From assembly GCF_004402535.1 (NCBI RefSeq), contig NZ_SOEY01000019.1, positions 232,316-296,315 of the forward strand: 64,000 nt of DNA, read 5' to 3'. The notes under the pieces are model-generated. The model worked only from the letters and a program-made list of their open reading frames with translations, was not told where the DNA came from and ran no database searches. Shown here in pieces: positions 1 to 9,535 of the stretch (its first letter is position 1; the number at the start of each line of letters is the position of its first letter). Source of the stretch: Cryobacterium glaciale (GTDB taxonomy: Bacteria > Actinomycetota > Actinomycetes > Actinomycetales > Microbacteriaceae). The translations under genes were made by a program, and so were the position numbers.

Positions 1-21
1 CCGGTTCAGTTAATGCGGGTG

Positions 22-1101
22 CTACTCGGGGTCACCGAGCTCGGCCAGACGGGTTTCCTCGTCGGCGTGGATGCAGGAGTCGATGACGGGGCCGAGGGCT
101 CCGTTCATGACGGCGTCGAGGTTGTAGGCCTTGTAACCGGTGCGGTGATCGGCGATGCGGTTCTCCGGGAAGTTGTACGTGCGGATGCGCTCCGAACGAT
201 CCATGGTGCGAATCTGACCCTTGCGCACCAGCGAAGCGGCCGCATCGATCTCTTCCTGCTGGCGGGCCAGGACCCGGGCACGCAGCACGCGCATACCGGC
301 TTCCTTGTTCTGCAGCTGGGACTTCTCGTTCTGCATCGCGACCACGATTCCGGTGGGAAGGTGGGTGATGCGCACGGCGGAGTCGGTCGTGTTCACCGAC
401 TGGCCACCGGGACCGCTCGAGCGGTAGACGTCGATCTTGAGATCGTTCGGGTGCAGCTCAACCTCTTCGGGCTCGTCGACCTCGGGGAAGACGAGCACGC
501 CGGCCGCGGACGTGTGGATGCGTCCCTGCGATTCGGTCGCCGGCACTCGCTGCACGCGGTGCACGCCACCCTCATACTTCAGATGCGCCCACACGCCCTC
601 GGCCGGGTCGCTCGAATTGCCCTTGATCGCGAGCTGGATGTCCTTGATGCCGCCGAGGTCGCTCGAGGTCTGCTCGATGATCTCGGTCTTCCAGCGATTC
701 GACTCGGCGTAGTGCAGGTACATGCGCAGCAGATCGGCGGCGAACAGTGCCGACTCGGCACCGCCCTCCCCCATCTTGATCTCCATGATCACGTCGCGGG
801 CGTCGAGTTCGTCACGAGGAATCAGCAGGCGTCGCAGCTTCTCGGCTGTGACATCGAGCTGTTCCACGAGATCCGGGATCTCTTCGGCGAAGGCGGCATC
901 TTCGTCGGCGAGTTCACGAGCGGCCTCGAGGTTGTCGTCAACCTCTTTCCACTCGTGGTACGCCGCGATGATGCGACTCAGCTCGGCATAGCGCCGGTTG
1001 ACCTTCTTCGAACGGGCCGGATTCGCGTGCAGCTCCGGATCCGCCAACTGCGACTGCAGGTCGTCGTGCTCGGCCAGCAGCGTGAGGACGGATTCGAACA
1101 T
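22..1101 (-). CDS. prfA: Peptide chain release factor 1
   Basis: Releases the finished peptide from ribosomes stopped at UAA or UAG. The 359-residue protein has normal family length. The catalytic GGQ motif is at about residues 232-234 ([12 protein letters not shown]), and a PAT tripeptide at about 187-189 matches the PxT codon-reading motif of RF1, which separates it from RF2. The start codon shares one base with the rho stop (TAATG on the minus strand), so translation is probably coupled to rho. The stop is complete, 21 bases from the window edge. The rho-prfA order is common in actinobacteria. I am very sure of the identity. Confidence 0.97.
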   Translation of the reverse strand: MFESVLTLLAEHDDLQSQLADPELHANPARSKKVNRRYAELSRIIAAYHEWKEVDDNLEAARELADEDAAFAEEIPDLVEQLDVTAEKLRRLLIPRDELDARDVIMEIKMGEGGAESALFAADLLRMYLHYAESNRWKTEIIEQTSSDLGGIKDIQLAIKGNSSDPAEGVWAHLKYEGGVHRVQRVPATESQGRIHTSAAGVLVFPEVDEPEEVELHPNDLKIDVYRSSGPGGQSVNTTDSAVRITHLPTGIVVAMQNEKSQLQNKEAGMRVLRARVLARQQEEIDAAASLVRKGQIRTMDRSERIRTYNFPENRIADHRTGYKAYNLDAVMNGALGPVIDSCIHADEETRLAELGDPE

Positions 1102-3509
1102 TACTTGTCCTTGTCTGACCCGTTCAGGGTCGGCATCGACTTCTGAACCTGCATGAGGAATTCAACGTTCGACGACGTCTCCTTGAGACGGCCGAGGATG
1201 AGTTCGAGGGCCTGCTGCTGCTCGAGCCCGGCGAGGGCGCGGCGCAGCTTCCAGGTGACCTTGACCTCATCGGCGCTCATCAGCATTTCTTCGCGGCGGG
1301 TGCCCGATGCGTTCACGTCAACGGCGGGGAAGATGCGCTTGTCGGCCAGCTGGCGCGACAGGCGCAGTTCCATGTTGCCTGTTCCCTTGAACTCCTCGAA
1401 GATGACCTCGTCCATTTTGGAGCCGGTCTCCACGAGCGCGGAGGCGAGGATGGTGAGTGAACCACCGTTCTCGATGTTGCGTGCCGCTCCGAAGAAACGC
1501 TTCGGCGGATACAGAGCGGATGCGTCGACGCCGCCCGAGAGGATACGGCCGGAGGCCGGGGCAACGAGGTTGTAGGCCCGACCGAGGCGAGTGATCGAGT
1601 CGAGCAGCACGACGACGTCGTGGCCCAGTTCGACCAGACGCTTCGCGCGCTCGATGGCGAGCTCGGCGACAACGGTGTGGTCTTCGGCCGGACGGTCGAA
1701 GGTGGAGGCGATGACCTCACCCTTAACCGTGCGCTGCATGTCGGTGACTTCCTCGGGTCGCTCATCGACCAAAACGACCATGAGGTGGACCTCGGGGTTG
1801 TTGGTAGCGATAGCGTTCGCGATCTGCTGCATGACGATGGTCTTGCCGGCCTTGGGCGGTGCCACGATCAGTCCGCGCTGGCCCTTGCCGATCGGGGCGA
1901 CGAGGTCGATGATGCGCTGCGTGAGCTTGCCCGGCTCGGTTTCGAGGCGCAGGCGTTCCGTCGGGTACAGCGGGGTCAGCTTGTGGAAGTCAACACGGGT
2001 CGCGGCTTCCTCAACGGTCTGGCCGTTGATCGAGTCGACCTTGACGATGGCGTTGTACTTCTGACGCCCGGACTGGTCACCCTCGTGCGGCTGGCGGATG
2101 GAGCCGACAACGGCGTCACCCTTGCGCAGGTTGTACTTCTTGACCTGACCGAGCGAGACGTAAACGTCGCTCGCACCGGGCAGGTAGCCGGAAGTGCGCA
2201 CGAACGCGTAGTTGTCGAGCACGTCGAGGATACCGGCGACGGGAATGAGAACGTCGTCGTCGTTGACCTCGGGTTCGAAGTCATCGCCCTGGTTCGGGCC
2301 GCGGCGCTTGCGGTCACGGTACCGGTTGCGGTTGCCGCGGCCGTTCAGGTCATCGTCGAGCCGATCGGGACCCTGGTTGCGGTCCTGGTTACGGTCTGGT
2401 CCGCGGTCGTTCTGACCCTGGCCACGGTCCTGGCCGCGATCGTTCTGGCCCTGGTTGCGGTCGGCCTGAGCCTGAGCACGCTCCTGGTTGCGTTCCTGGT
2501 TGCGTTCGTTGCGAGCCTGGCGCTGGCTTTGCGCCCGCGTCATACCCTCATCGTTGCGGTCGTTCTGGCCGCGCTCATTCTGGCCGCGGTCATTCTGATT
2601 GGCCTGGCGTTCGACGGCCGGGGCGTTCTCGCTCTGGTTGCGATCGGCGCCCTGCGCACGGTCACCACCGCGGCTGCGGCTGCGGCTGCGTCCCTGACGG
2701 GGTGCACCAGAGTCGTTCGCGTCGTCGGTTGCGGCGTCGGCACTGTCGGCCACTGCTTCTGGTGCATCGGCAACTGCGACCTCGACGGCCACGCCGTCAG
2801 GCGCCGAAGATTCTGCGGGCGCGGCGGCGGTGCGCTGCGACGAAGCACGACGGGACGGACGGCGGGCAGGAGGTGCGTCCTCAGTGGCCAGGTCGACCGG
2901 CGCAACGACCGGCGCGTCAGCAGACTCGGCGACCACGGCGGCCGCTTCGTCGAGCTGCACCGGTGCAACCTGCACGCGCTTGCGCGCCTGGCGAACCGGC
3001 TTGTCGGCATCCGTCGTCGCAGCGTCGGGTGCGGTGTCGGTCGTGGTGCTTTCGATAGCGGATGCCGCGCCGCGGGCGTTGCGCGCGATTCGGGAACCGG
3101 CGGCCGGAGCGTCGGGCAGAATGATGCCGAATCCGGTGCTGGCGTCGGCATTGACGTGGGACTTGGCGGGAGCGGCGGTGCTGGTGCTGGCACGACGCGG
3201 TGCACGCTTACGGGGAGCGGTGTCGATCGCCTCAGCGAGGCTCTCGATGGGTGCGGCCTCGACCGGCGCAGTCTCAGCTACCGGACCAGACTCAGCAACC
3301 GGAGCAGACTCAGCAACGGGCGCCTCAACCGGAGCAGCGGTGCTGGTGCCGGCCTGAGCCGTTTCAATTGCGTCCACGAGTTCTCCTTTACGAAGTTTGG
3401 AAGCGCCGGGGATTTTCAGTTCGAGGGCCAGAGCCTGCAGCTCGGACACGCGAAGGGTACTCAGGCGGGGAAGATCCGAGCCAGTGGCGCGGAGTTTGAC
3501 ATCAGTCAC
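1101..3509 (-). CDS. rho: Transcription termination factor Rho (long actinobacterial form)
   Basis: Hexameric RNA-dependent ATPase that ends transcription. At 802 residues it is nearly twice the size of E. coli Rho. A short Rho N-terminal helical domain (about 16-52) is followed by an Ala/Glu/Pro-rich stretch. Next comes an Arg/Asn/Gln/Asp-rich low-complexity stretch (about 270-405) with repeats such as NQERNQER and QNDRGQ. The RNA-binding cold-shock-like domain follows (about 410-520). The ATPase core has P-loop APPKAGKT (Lys about 556) and a Walker B strand ending [16 protein letters not shown]. The large insertion is typical of Actinobacteria. The start is GTG at 3509 with AAGGA nine bases upstream. 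It is translationally linked to prfA. Confidence 0.97.
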   Translation of the reverse strand: MTDVKLRATGSDLPRLSTLRVSELQALALELKIPGASKLRKGELVDAIETAQAGTSTAAPVEAPVAESAPVAESGPVAETAPVEAAPIESLAEAIDTAPRKRAPRRASTSTAAPAKSHVNADASTGFGIILPDAPAAGSRIARNARGAASAIESTTTDTAPDAATTDADKPVRQARKRVQVAPVQLDEAAAVVAESADAPVVAPVDLATEDAPPARRPSRRASSQRTAAAPAESSAPDGVAVEVAVADAPEAVADSADAATDDANDSGAPRQGRSRSRSRGGDRAQGADRNQSENAPAVERQANQNDRGQNERGQNDRNDEGMTRAQSQRQARNERNQERNQERAQAQADRNQGQNDRGQDRGQGQNDRGPDRNQDRNQGPDRLDDDLNGRGNRNRYRDRKRRGPNQGDDFEPEVNDDDVLIPVAGILDVLDNYAFVRTSGYLPGASDVYVSLGQVKKYNLRKGDAVVGSIRQPHEGDQSGRQKYNAIVKVDSINGQTVEEAATRVDFHKLTPLYPTERLRLETEPGKLTQRIIDLVAPIGKGQRGLIVAPPKAGKTIVMQQIANAIATNNPEVHLMVVLVDERPEEVTDMQRTVKGEVIASTFDRPAEDHTVVAELAIERAKRLVELGHDVVVLLDSITRLGRAYNLVAPASGRILSGGVDASALYPPKRFFGAARNIENGGSLTILASALVETGSKMDEVIFEEFKGTGNMELRLSRQLADKRIFPAVDVNASGTRREEMLMSADEVKVTWKLRRALAGLEQQQALELILGRLKETSSNVEFLMQVQKSMPTLNGSDKDK

Positions 3510-3723
3510 GAAGGGGGTTCCTTTCCCCTGCCGAACAGAAATTCAGGCCAGGAGAGATGTATGCAGCGACGAACGCGCTGCGGGTGATCCAATCCGAGAA
3601 ATGGAGGGGATTGGTGTAAACACACACAGCCACGCACGAATCGCAATAGCAGTGAGGTACAGGGAATGCACCGGAGAAGATGTTGCCGTGGGCGGTCTCT
3701 ATCGGGTGCACATCAACCATAGC

Positions 3724-3778
3724 ACCCCACAAACAGTGGGGCCGCCAGTCCGGCCGACCCGCGCGCGGCAGGTCGGCC
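3724..3778 (-). terminator. Tandem hairpins after thrB
   Basis: Two inverted repeats follow the thrB stop on the minus strand. The proximal one is GGCCGACC/GGTCGGCC (3752-3759 and 3771-3778). The distal one is CCCCAC/GTGGGG with a five-base loop (3724-3729 and 3735-3740). Neither has a clear U-run, so this is a probable but not classic terminator. The rest of 3510-3723 is the rho upstream region, in which I see no convincing promoter. Confidence 0.45.
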
Positions 3779-3793
3779 CGATCGGGGCGCTCG

Positions 3794-4753
3794 TTAGGCG
3801 GCGCTCTCCCCAACAGTGTCCGCGGTGAGCGGATGCACGGTGGCACCCTGCATGTCAACGGCAAGCATCAGGGCCCGCCACGGGGTGTCGGATTGGCTCG
3901 CGACCAGTTCGGCAGCGACCAGGCGCTGGCCCGGGTCGCTCGCCAACACGAGAATGGACGGCCCGGCACCGGACACGACGGCCGCAAATCCGGCGGCGCG
4001 CAGCAGGGTGATGAGCTTGTTCGTCTCCGGCATCGCGGCGGCACGGTAGCTCTGGTGCAGCTTGTCTTCGGTCGCGGCGAGCAGCAGCTCCGGGCTCTGG
4101 ATGAGCGCGGCGATCAGCAACGCAGACCGGGACACGTTGAAGACGGCGTCTTCGTGCGGCACCGAGGCCGGCTGCAGGCTGCGCGCGAGCGCGGTGGACA
4201 TCTCCTGCTCGGGTACGAATACGAGCGGCTTGACGCCACGGTGCACCATGAGCTTTTTGTGACGCGGACCCTCCGGAGTGGTCCAGGCAATGGTCAGGCC
4301 GCCGAACAGGGCGGGGGCGACGTTGTCGGGGTGGCCTTCCATCTCGGTGGCGAGAACGAGGAGCATCTCAGCGTCGATGTCGACGACGCCCTCGAGCAGC
4401 CCCTTGGCCGCCATGATGCCCGACACGATGGCCGCGCCGGACGACCCAAGACCACGCCCATGCGGAATCACGTTGTGCGCAATAATGTCGAGCCCGGGCA
4501 TGGGCTGGCCCACGGCCTTGAAGGTGTGGATGATGGCCCGCACGACCAGGTTGCTCTCGTCGGTGGGCACCAGGCCGGCACCGACGCCGTGCACCTCGAC
4601 GAACACGCCGGGAGCGCTCCGCACGGTCACGTCGAGCTGGTCGTACTTGGCCAGCGCGAGACCGAGGGTGTCAAAGCCGGGGCCAAGGTTGGCCGTCGTG
4701 GCCGGCACCTGCACCGACACTGCTCGGCCGATCAGCGATACGGAACTGGTCAT
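3794..4753 (-). CDS. thrB: Homoserine kinase
   Basis: Phosphorylates L-homoserine with ATP, the step before threonine synthase in threonine synthesis. The protein has 319 residues, normal for the GHMP kinase family. It opens with VQVPATTANLGPGFDTLG, the family's N-terminal motif, and has the glycine-rich phosphate loop GRGLGSSGAAIVSG around residues 99-112. The start codon overlaps the thrC stop by four bases (ATGA), which places it last in the lysA-hom-thrC-thrB operon and suggests translational coupling. A hairpin region follows the stop. Confidence 0.96.
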   Translation of the reverse strand: MTSSVSLIGRAVSVQVPATTANLGPGFDTLGLALAKYDQLDVTVRSAPGVFVEVHGVGAGLVPTDESNLVVRAIIHTFKAVGQPMPGLDIIAHNVIPHGRGLGSSGAAIVSGIMAAKGLLEGVVDIDAEMLLVLATEMEGHPDNVAPALFGGLTIAWTTPEGPRHKKLMVHRGVKPLVFVPEQEMSTALARSLQPASVPHEDAVFNVSRSALLIAALIQSPELLLAATEDKLHQSYRAAAMPETNKLITLLRAAGFAAVVSGAGPSILVLASDPGQRLVAAELVASQSDTPWRALMLAVDMQGATVHPLTADTVGESAA

Positions 4754-5877
4754 GCCTTGGCCAGGCCGAGCACGCTGGCGATTTCAGCGGTGTCCACCGG
4801 AACGATGGTGGGCACGACGTCCGAGCCGTCGGCGGTGCGCAACGCCCACTGCGGATCTTTCAAACCGTGCCCGGTGACCGTGATGACCACGGTCGAGCCC
4901 TTCGGAATGAACCCGGCTTCGGCCCGCTCGAGCAGGCCGGCGACGCCGATGGCGGATGCCGGTTCCACGAAAATGCCGACCTCGGCCGAGAGGATGCGGT
5001 GCGCTTCGAGAATCTTCGCGTCGGTGATGGCACCGAAGTAGCCGTCGCTCTGCTCGCGCGCATTCAATGCAAGGTCCCACGACGCCGGGTTCCCGATGCG
5101 GATGGCGCTCGCGATGGTGTCCGGGTGGTCCACCCGATGGCCGAGCACGATCGGGGCGCTGCCGGAGGCCTGGAAGCCGAACATGCGCGGCAGCTTCGTG
5201 GTGGCGCCGCGAGCGACCTCTTCGCTGTAACCGCGAAAGTAGGCGGTGTAGTTGCCTGCATTGCCGACCGGGACGAACTGAAAGTCGGGGGCGTCGCCGA
5301 GTACTTCGACGACCTCGAAAGCGGCGGTCTTCTGGCCCTCGATGCGGTCAGGGTTGACCGAGTTGACCAGGTGCACCGGGTAGTTGGTGGCGAGGTCGCG
5401 AGCGATGTCGAGGCAGTCGTCGAAGTTGCCCTGCACCTGCAGCAGGTGTGCGTTGTGTGCGACGGCCTGGCTGAGCTTGCCCATGGCGATCTTGCCCTCG
5501 GGCACGAGCACCGCGGCGGTGATGCCGGCGTGGGTGGCGTAGGCGGCAGCGGACGCACTGGTGTTGCCGGTCGAGGCGCAGATGACGGCTTTCGCGCCGT
5601 CTTCCATCGCTTTGGAGATGGCCATGGTCATGCCGCGGTCCTTGAACGAACCGGTCGGGTTCATGCCCTCGAATTTGATCCAGACTTTGGCCCCGGTGCG
5701 TGCGGAGAGCGCGGCGGCCGGAATGAGCGGTGTTCCGCCTTCACCCAGGGTGATGATCGGGGTCGCGGCCGAGATGTTGAGTCGGTCGGAGTATTCGTTC
5801 AGCACCCCGCGCCACTGGCGGCTGACAATCGCGCCGGGTGTGGTCAGGTTGGTACTGGTCTCGCTTGGGCTAAACAT
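4750..5877 (-). CDS. thrC: Threonine synthase
   Basis: PLP enzyme that converts O-phosphohomoserine to threonine. The protein has 375 residues and belongs to the short bacterial type. The PLP lysine lies in GSFKDRGM, and a glycine/serine/asparagine loop (STGNTSASAA) binds the cofactor phosphate. The start overlaps the hom stop by three bases, with AAGGAG five bases upstream. The stop overlaps thrB. The pathway context (hom before, thrB after) makes the assignment firm. A second, more distant paralogue with a zinc ribbon lies at 16308-17450. Confidence 0.96.
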   Translation of the reverse strand: MFSPSETSTNLTTPGAIVSRQWRGVLNEYSDRLNISAATPIITLGEGGTPLIPAAALSARTGAKVWIKFEGMNPTGSFKDRGMTMAISKAMEDGAKAVICASTGNTSASAAAYATHAGITAAVLVPEGKIAMGKLSQAVAHNAHLLQVQGNFDDCLDIARDLATNYPVHLVNSVNPDRIEGQKTAAFEVVEVLGDAPDFQFVPVGNAGNYTAYFRGYSEEVARGATTKLPRMFGFQASGSAPIVLGHRVDHPDTIASAIRIGNPASWDLALNAREQSDGYFGAITDAKILEAHRILSAEVGIFVEPASAIGVAGLLERAEAGFIPKGSTVVITVTGHGLKDPQWALRTADGSDVVPTIVPVDTAEIASVLGLAKA

Positions 5878-7214
5878 CAGGCTCCTTCAACTCTCAAAAC
5901 GGATGCGACTTCGCTGACGACACTGTTGGTGGCCAGGTCCTGCACGGTGGCGGCGAGTGCGGCCTCCGTTGCGTCATGGGTCCCGATTACTAGGGTAGCC
6001 GTGGCCGAGCGGGCTGCGCGACTCTTCGTGGCCATCACGGCCGGCGTCATGGACTGTTCAACGAGCGCCAGCGAGACCTTGCGCTTGCTGAACACGCTCG
6101 CGATGGTCGCGAGCACGCCGGGTTCGTCGGTGACCTCGAGGGTCACCGCGTAGCGGGTGGTGACCCGGCCGATGTCGAAGACCGGCAGCGCGGCGTAGCT
6201 GGACGCGGCCACCCCCGGGCCGCCAGCGACGTGGCGCCTCGCTATCGAGACCACGTCGCCGAGCACGGCCGAAGCGGTCTCCACTCCCCCGGCGCCGGCG
6301 CCGTAGAACATGAGGCTGCCGGCGGATTCCGCCTCGACGAAAACAGCATTGTTGGCCCCGTGCACCGCGGCGAGCGGATGGCTGCGCGGCACCATCGCCG
6401 GGTAGACCCGCGCCGACACTCCGAGGACGCCGTTCTCGTCGCTGACCCGTTCGCAAATGGCGAGCAGCTTCACGACGTAACCGGCCTTGCGGGCCGATTC
6501 AATCTGAGCCGGCGTGATCGACTCGATGCCCTCGCGATAAACGGATGCCAGCGGCACCGTCGTGTGAAACGCCAGACTCGCCAGAATGGCCGCCTTCTGC
6601 GCGGCGTCGTAACCCCCGATGTCGGCGGTCGGATCGGCCTCCGCGTAGCCGAGCGCGGTGGCCTCGGCCAGCGCGTCCTCAAGACTGGACCCTTCGGTAT
6701 CCATCCGGTCGAGGATGAAGTTCGTGGTGCCGTTGACGATGCCGAGGATGCGCTTGACCTGGTCCCCGGCGAGGCTCTCCCGCAGCGGACGCACGATGGG
6801 AATGGCCCCGGCGACCGCGGCCTCGTAGTTGATCTGGGCGCCGACCTGGTTCGCGGCCGCGAACAGCTCGGGTCCGTGGAGGGCGAGCAGCGCCTTGTTG
6901 GCGGTGACGACATCCGCTCCACTGTTGATCGCCAGCAGAATGTGGCTGCGGGCCGGCTCGATGCCGCCCATCAGTTCGATGACGATGTCAGCGCCGAGAA
7001 TGAGTTCCTCCGCGTTGGTCGTGAACAGTTTACGCGGCAGGTCGACGGTGCGTTCGGCGTTCACGTCGCGCACGGCGATGCCGACCAGTTCGAGGGTGGC
7101 TCCGACCCGGTTGGCGAGTTCCGGGCCCTGTTCGAGCAGCAGCCGGGCCACCTGGGCACCGACTGATCCACCGCCGAGGAGGGCGACGCGCAGATTGCGG
7201 TATTCGATCTTCAA
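5877..7214 (-). CDS. hom: Homoserine dehydrogenase
   Basis: NAD(P)H-dependent reduction of aspartate semialdehyde to homoserine, the branch point towards threonine and methionine. The protein has 445 residues. An N-terminal Rossmann motif (VALLGGGSVGAQVARLL) is followed by the catalytic domain and a C-terminal ACT domain (about 360-440, starting YAVTLEVTDEPGVLATIASV), which in this family mediates threonine feedback. The start is a TTG at 7214 whose TGA neighbour is the lysA stop (TTGA overlap). An AAGGAG sits five bases upstream and decides the start. Confidence 0.96.
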   Translation of the reverse strand: MKIEYRNLRVALLGGGSVGAQVARLLLEQGPELANRVGATLELVGIAVRDVNAERTVDLPRKLFTTNAEELILGADIVIELMGGIEPARSHILLAINSGADVVTANKALLALHGPELFAAANQVGAQINYEAAVAGAIPIVRPLRESLAGDQVKRILGIVNGTTNFILDRMDTEGSSLEDALAEATALGYAEADPTADIGGYDAAQKAAILASLAFHTTVPLASVYREGIESITPAQIESARKAGYVVKLLAICERVSDENGVLGVSARVYPAMVPRSHPLAAVHGANNAVFVEAESAGSLMFYGAGAGGVETASAVLGDVVSIARRHVAGGPGVAASSYAALPVFDIGRVTTRYAVTLEVTDEPGVLATIASVFSKRKVSLALVEQSMTPAVMATKSRAARSATATLVIGTHDATEAALAATVQDLATNSVVSEVASVLRVEGA

Positions 7215-8620
7215 GATTCTCCTTCAGTGGGCGACTGCGCCCCGGTGTCCCGCGCGAGCAGGTCGGCAATCGTTTCGCCGCGCACGAGCACGCGTGCCAA
7301 GCCGTCGACGACAGCGACGACGGGTGCGCGGCCCTGGTAGTTGTAGTTGTTGGAGAGCGCCCAGCAGTAGGCGCCGGTGGCGGGCACGGCGAGGAGGTCG
7401 CCGGGGGTCACGTCGCCGGGCAGGTAGTCGGAGTCGACGACGATGTCGCCGCTCTCACAGTGCTTGCCGGCAATACGCACGAGCACGGGCGCTGCGGTCG
7501 ACGCGCGATCGGCGAGACGCACGGCATAGTCGGCGCCATACAGGGCCGGACGCACATTGTCGCTCATGCCGCCATCGACGCTGACGTAGAGCCGCGGGGT
7601 GCCGGAGACGTCGACGGCCTTGGTGGTGCCGACGCGGTACAGGCTCACGCCGGCGCGACCGATGATGACGCGGCCGGGTTCGAACGCGACGACCGGAAGC
7701 GGAATATTCAGTCGCGTGCACTCGGCGGCGACGATGTCGGCCAGGGCCACGGCGAGCTCGCGAATCGGGGTGGGTTCGTCGGCACTCGTATAGGCGATAC
7801 CGAATCCGCCGCCGAGATTGAGTTCGGGTACCGGCCCATTCACAAGCAGGGCCGCGTGCACATCGAGCAGCCGGGCGGCCGACTCGGCGAATCCGTCGGC
7901 ACCGAAGATCTGCGAGCCGATGTGGCAGTGCAACCCGACGAAGTTCAGCGCGGGCTCGGCACGAATGAGCCCGACCAGCCTCGGCGCATCGGTAAGCACG
8001 ATGCCGAATTTCTGGTCCTCGTGGGAGGTGGCCAGAAATTCGTGGGTGTGGGCGTGCACGCCGCTGTTCACGCGCAGGCGCACGTTCTGCACCCGGTTAT
8101 TGCGGGCGGCGGCTGCGGCGACGCGGCCGATCTCGACTTCGCTGTCGATCACGATCGTGCCGACACCGACCCGGGTGGCTTCATCGAGTTCGGCCAGGGA
8201 CTTGTTGTTGCCGTGAAAACCGAGCCGCTCCGGGTCGGCTCCACCGGCCAGCGCGACGGCGAGTTCGCCGCCGCTGCACACGTCGATGTTCAGTCCGGCG
8301 GCGATCATCCAGCGCACGACCTCGGTGGAGAGAAAGGCCTTGCCGGCGTAGTACACCTTGGCTCTCGTGCCGATGCGGGCGAACTCGGCCTGGAACACGG
8401 CGAGCAGGTCGGCGGCGCTGGCGCGGGCATCCGCTTCGTCGATGACGTAGAGGGGCGTGCCGAATTCGGCAGCGAGGTCGGCGGCGTTCACTCCGCCGAT
8501 CACGAGGGCGCCGGTGCTGGTGCGGGAGGCCGAGGTGGGCCAGAGTCCCGGCGCGAGCGCGTTGGCGTCGGCGGGCAGGCGCAGCCAGTCGGGCGCGAGC
8601 GGGTTTGGTGCAGCTGTCAC
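7211..8620 (-). CDS. lysA: Diaminopimelate decarboxylase
   Basis: Last step of lysine synthesis: PLP-dependent decarboxylation of meso-diaminopimelate. The protein has 469 residues. It has the fold-III PLP lysine in VYYAGKAFLS, the glycine-rich phosphate site LNLGGGFGIAY, and the C-terminal catalytic HCESGD segment. The start is GTG at 8620 behind a GAGG eight bases upstream. It is the first gene of the overlapping lysA-hom-thrC-thrB set, so lysine, threonine and methionine precursors are made from one message. No lysine riboswitch is visible in the 136 bases upstream. Confidence 0.96.
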   Translation of the reverse strand: MTAAPNPLAPDWLRLPADANALAPGLWPTSASRTSTGALVIGGVNAADLAAEFGTPLYVIDEADARASAADLLAVFQAEFARIGTRAKVYYAGKAFLSTEVVRWMIAAGLNIDVCSGGELAVALAGGADPERLGFHGNNKSLAELDEATRVGVGTIVIDSEVEIGRVAAAAARNNRVQNVRLRVNSGVHAHTHEFLATSHEDQKFGIVLTDAPRLVGLIRAEPALNFVGLHCHIGSQIFGADGFAESAARLLDVHAALLVNGPVPELNLGGGFGIAYTSADEPTPIRELAVALADIVAAECTRLNIPLPVVAFEPGRVIIGRAGVSLYRVGTTKAVDVSGTPRLYVSVDGGMSDNVRPALYGADYAVRLADRASTAAPVLVRIAGKHCESGDIVVDSDYLPGDVTPGDLLAVPATGAYCWALSNNYNYQGRAPVVAVVDGLARVLVRGETIADLLARDTGAQSPTEGES

Positions 8621-8756
8621 GGGAAGTACCTCACGAGAGTCGAAGGGGAATCTCAGCGAGCGAACCCGGATTGGTCCCTGAAGCCGGAAAGTGGGCAGCC
8701 CGAGCGAATGGGCCTGCCTACGGCGTATTCTACCGTCGCGAGTGGCGAGGTTCGAA

Positions 8757-9530
8757 TCAGCCGGAGCAGCTGCCGAGGGTGGTCAGCGACTGCGCGGTGA
8801 GCCGTAAACTGCTCGACTCCAGCGTAACGCGTGCTCGCTCAGGCGAAATGTCAACGCCGCTCAGCTCGACGCCTTCGGGCAGGTAGCCGGCCACGCAAAC
8901 CCCGATCGGGGCCTGCTGCAGGATGAGGTTGACGAGGGGTGTCGCGTCGATGTCACCGACCCCGCTCGTCACGGCGGCCTCGGTCGGGGTGAAGTTCAGC
9001 GTGTTCCCGGCGGCGCTGGCCGTGGCCGTGGCGCTGTAGCCGACATTGAACTCGAACAGTTTGACCGTGCCGGTATAGGTGACGACGCCGTCGCCGAGGG
9101 CCATCACGGCATCGGCGGGCGCGGTGCCGGAGGCCAGCACGAGCTGGGTGAGCGCGGCTTGATCGAGGTCGAGGGTGGCGGTGAGCGAGCCGATGGCCTT
9201 GGCGCTGTTGGTCGACACGTCGCGGGCAATGACGTGAACGGATGCCGGCACACCGTCGACCGTCAGGTTCGGCGCGGTCAGCTCAACCTGGTCGAAGTTT
9301 CCGGCGATGAACTGGGCGATGACGGAGGTGCCGCCGATGGTGACGTCGATGTCGCCGGTCACGGAAGCAGGCATCCGGTTGCTGATTTCGGATTCAGCCC
9401 GATCCTCGGCGAACGCGCGCAGACCGCTGTCGACCAGAAAATAGGCGACGACGAGCAGAATGGCGAGCACGCCCACGATGATGAGTGGAACGAGGCCGCG
9501 CCGTTTGGTTCTGGCCACTGTTTCATTCAC
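8757..9530 (-). CDS. DUF2993 (LmeA-like) membrane-anchored protein
   Basis: 257-residue protein with an N-terminal basic segment, one transmembrane helix (LVPLIIVGVLAILLVVAYFL), then an extracytoplasmic beta-rich domain resembling the DUF2993 family. In mycobacteria that family includes LmeA, a phospholipid-binding protein involved in mannan elongation. The role here is inferred from fold only. The start is placed at GTG 9530, just after the argS stop (9536). An upstream in-frame start would lie inside argS. No good Shine-Dalgarno is seen, so reinitiation from argS is likely. A second GTG at 9518 is also possible. Confidence 0.75.
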   Translation of the reverse strand: MNETVARTKRRGLVPLIIVGVLAILLVVAYFLVDSGLRAFAEDRAESEISNRMPASVTGDIDVTIGGTSVIAQFIAGNFDQVELTAPNLTVDGVPASVHVIARDVSTNSAKAIGSLTATLDLDQAALTQLVLASGTAPADAVMALGDGVVTYTGTVKLFEFNVGYSATATASAAGNTLNFTPTEAAVTSGVGDIDATPLVNLILQQAPIGVCVAGYLPEGVELSGVDISPERARVTLESSSLRLTAQSLTTLGSCSG

Positions 9531-9535
9531 GGCGG

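Noticed and set aside
13..1146. Long open frame opposite prfA
   Set aside because: Antisense to a clear release factor gene, a common effect of high GC. No family features or start signals.
2290..2700. CRISPR-like or tandem DNA repeats
   Set aside because: The periodicity comes from coding repeats in Rho. Units are short and irregular, with no spacers. No CRISPR array was seen anywhere in the window.
1620..3587. Long open frame on the plus strand opposite rho
   Set aside because: It is a shadow of the low-complexity Rho coding sequence. It has no ribosome site and its translation is an unnatural Val/Leu/Gly-rich string.
8621..8756. Lysine riboswitch upstream of lysA
   Set aside because: The interval is only 136 bases and shows none of the five-stem junction or conserved core expected.
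8700..8770. tRNA-like TTCGAATC T-loop near 8751
   Set aside because: No flanking T-stem, acceptor or anticodon arms can be built around it. It overlaps the end of the DUF2993 gene.
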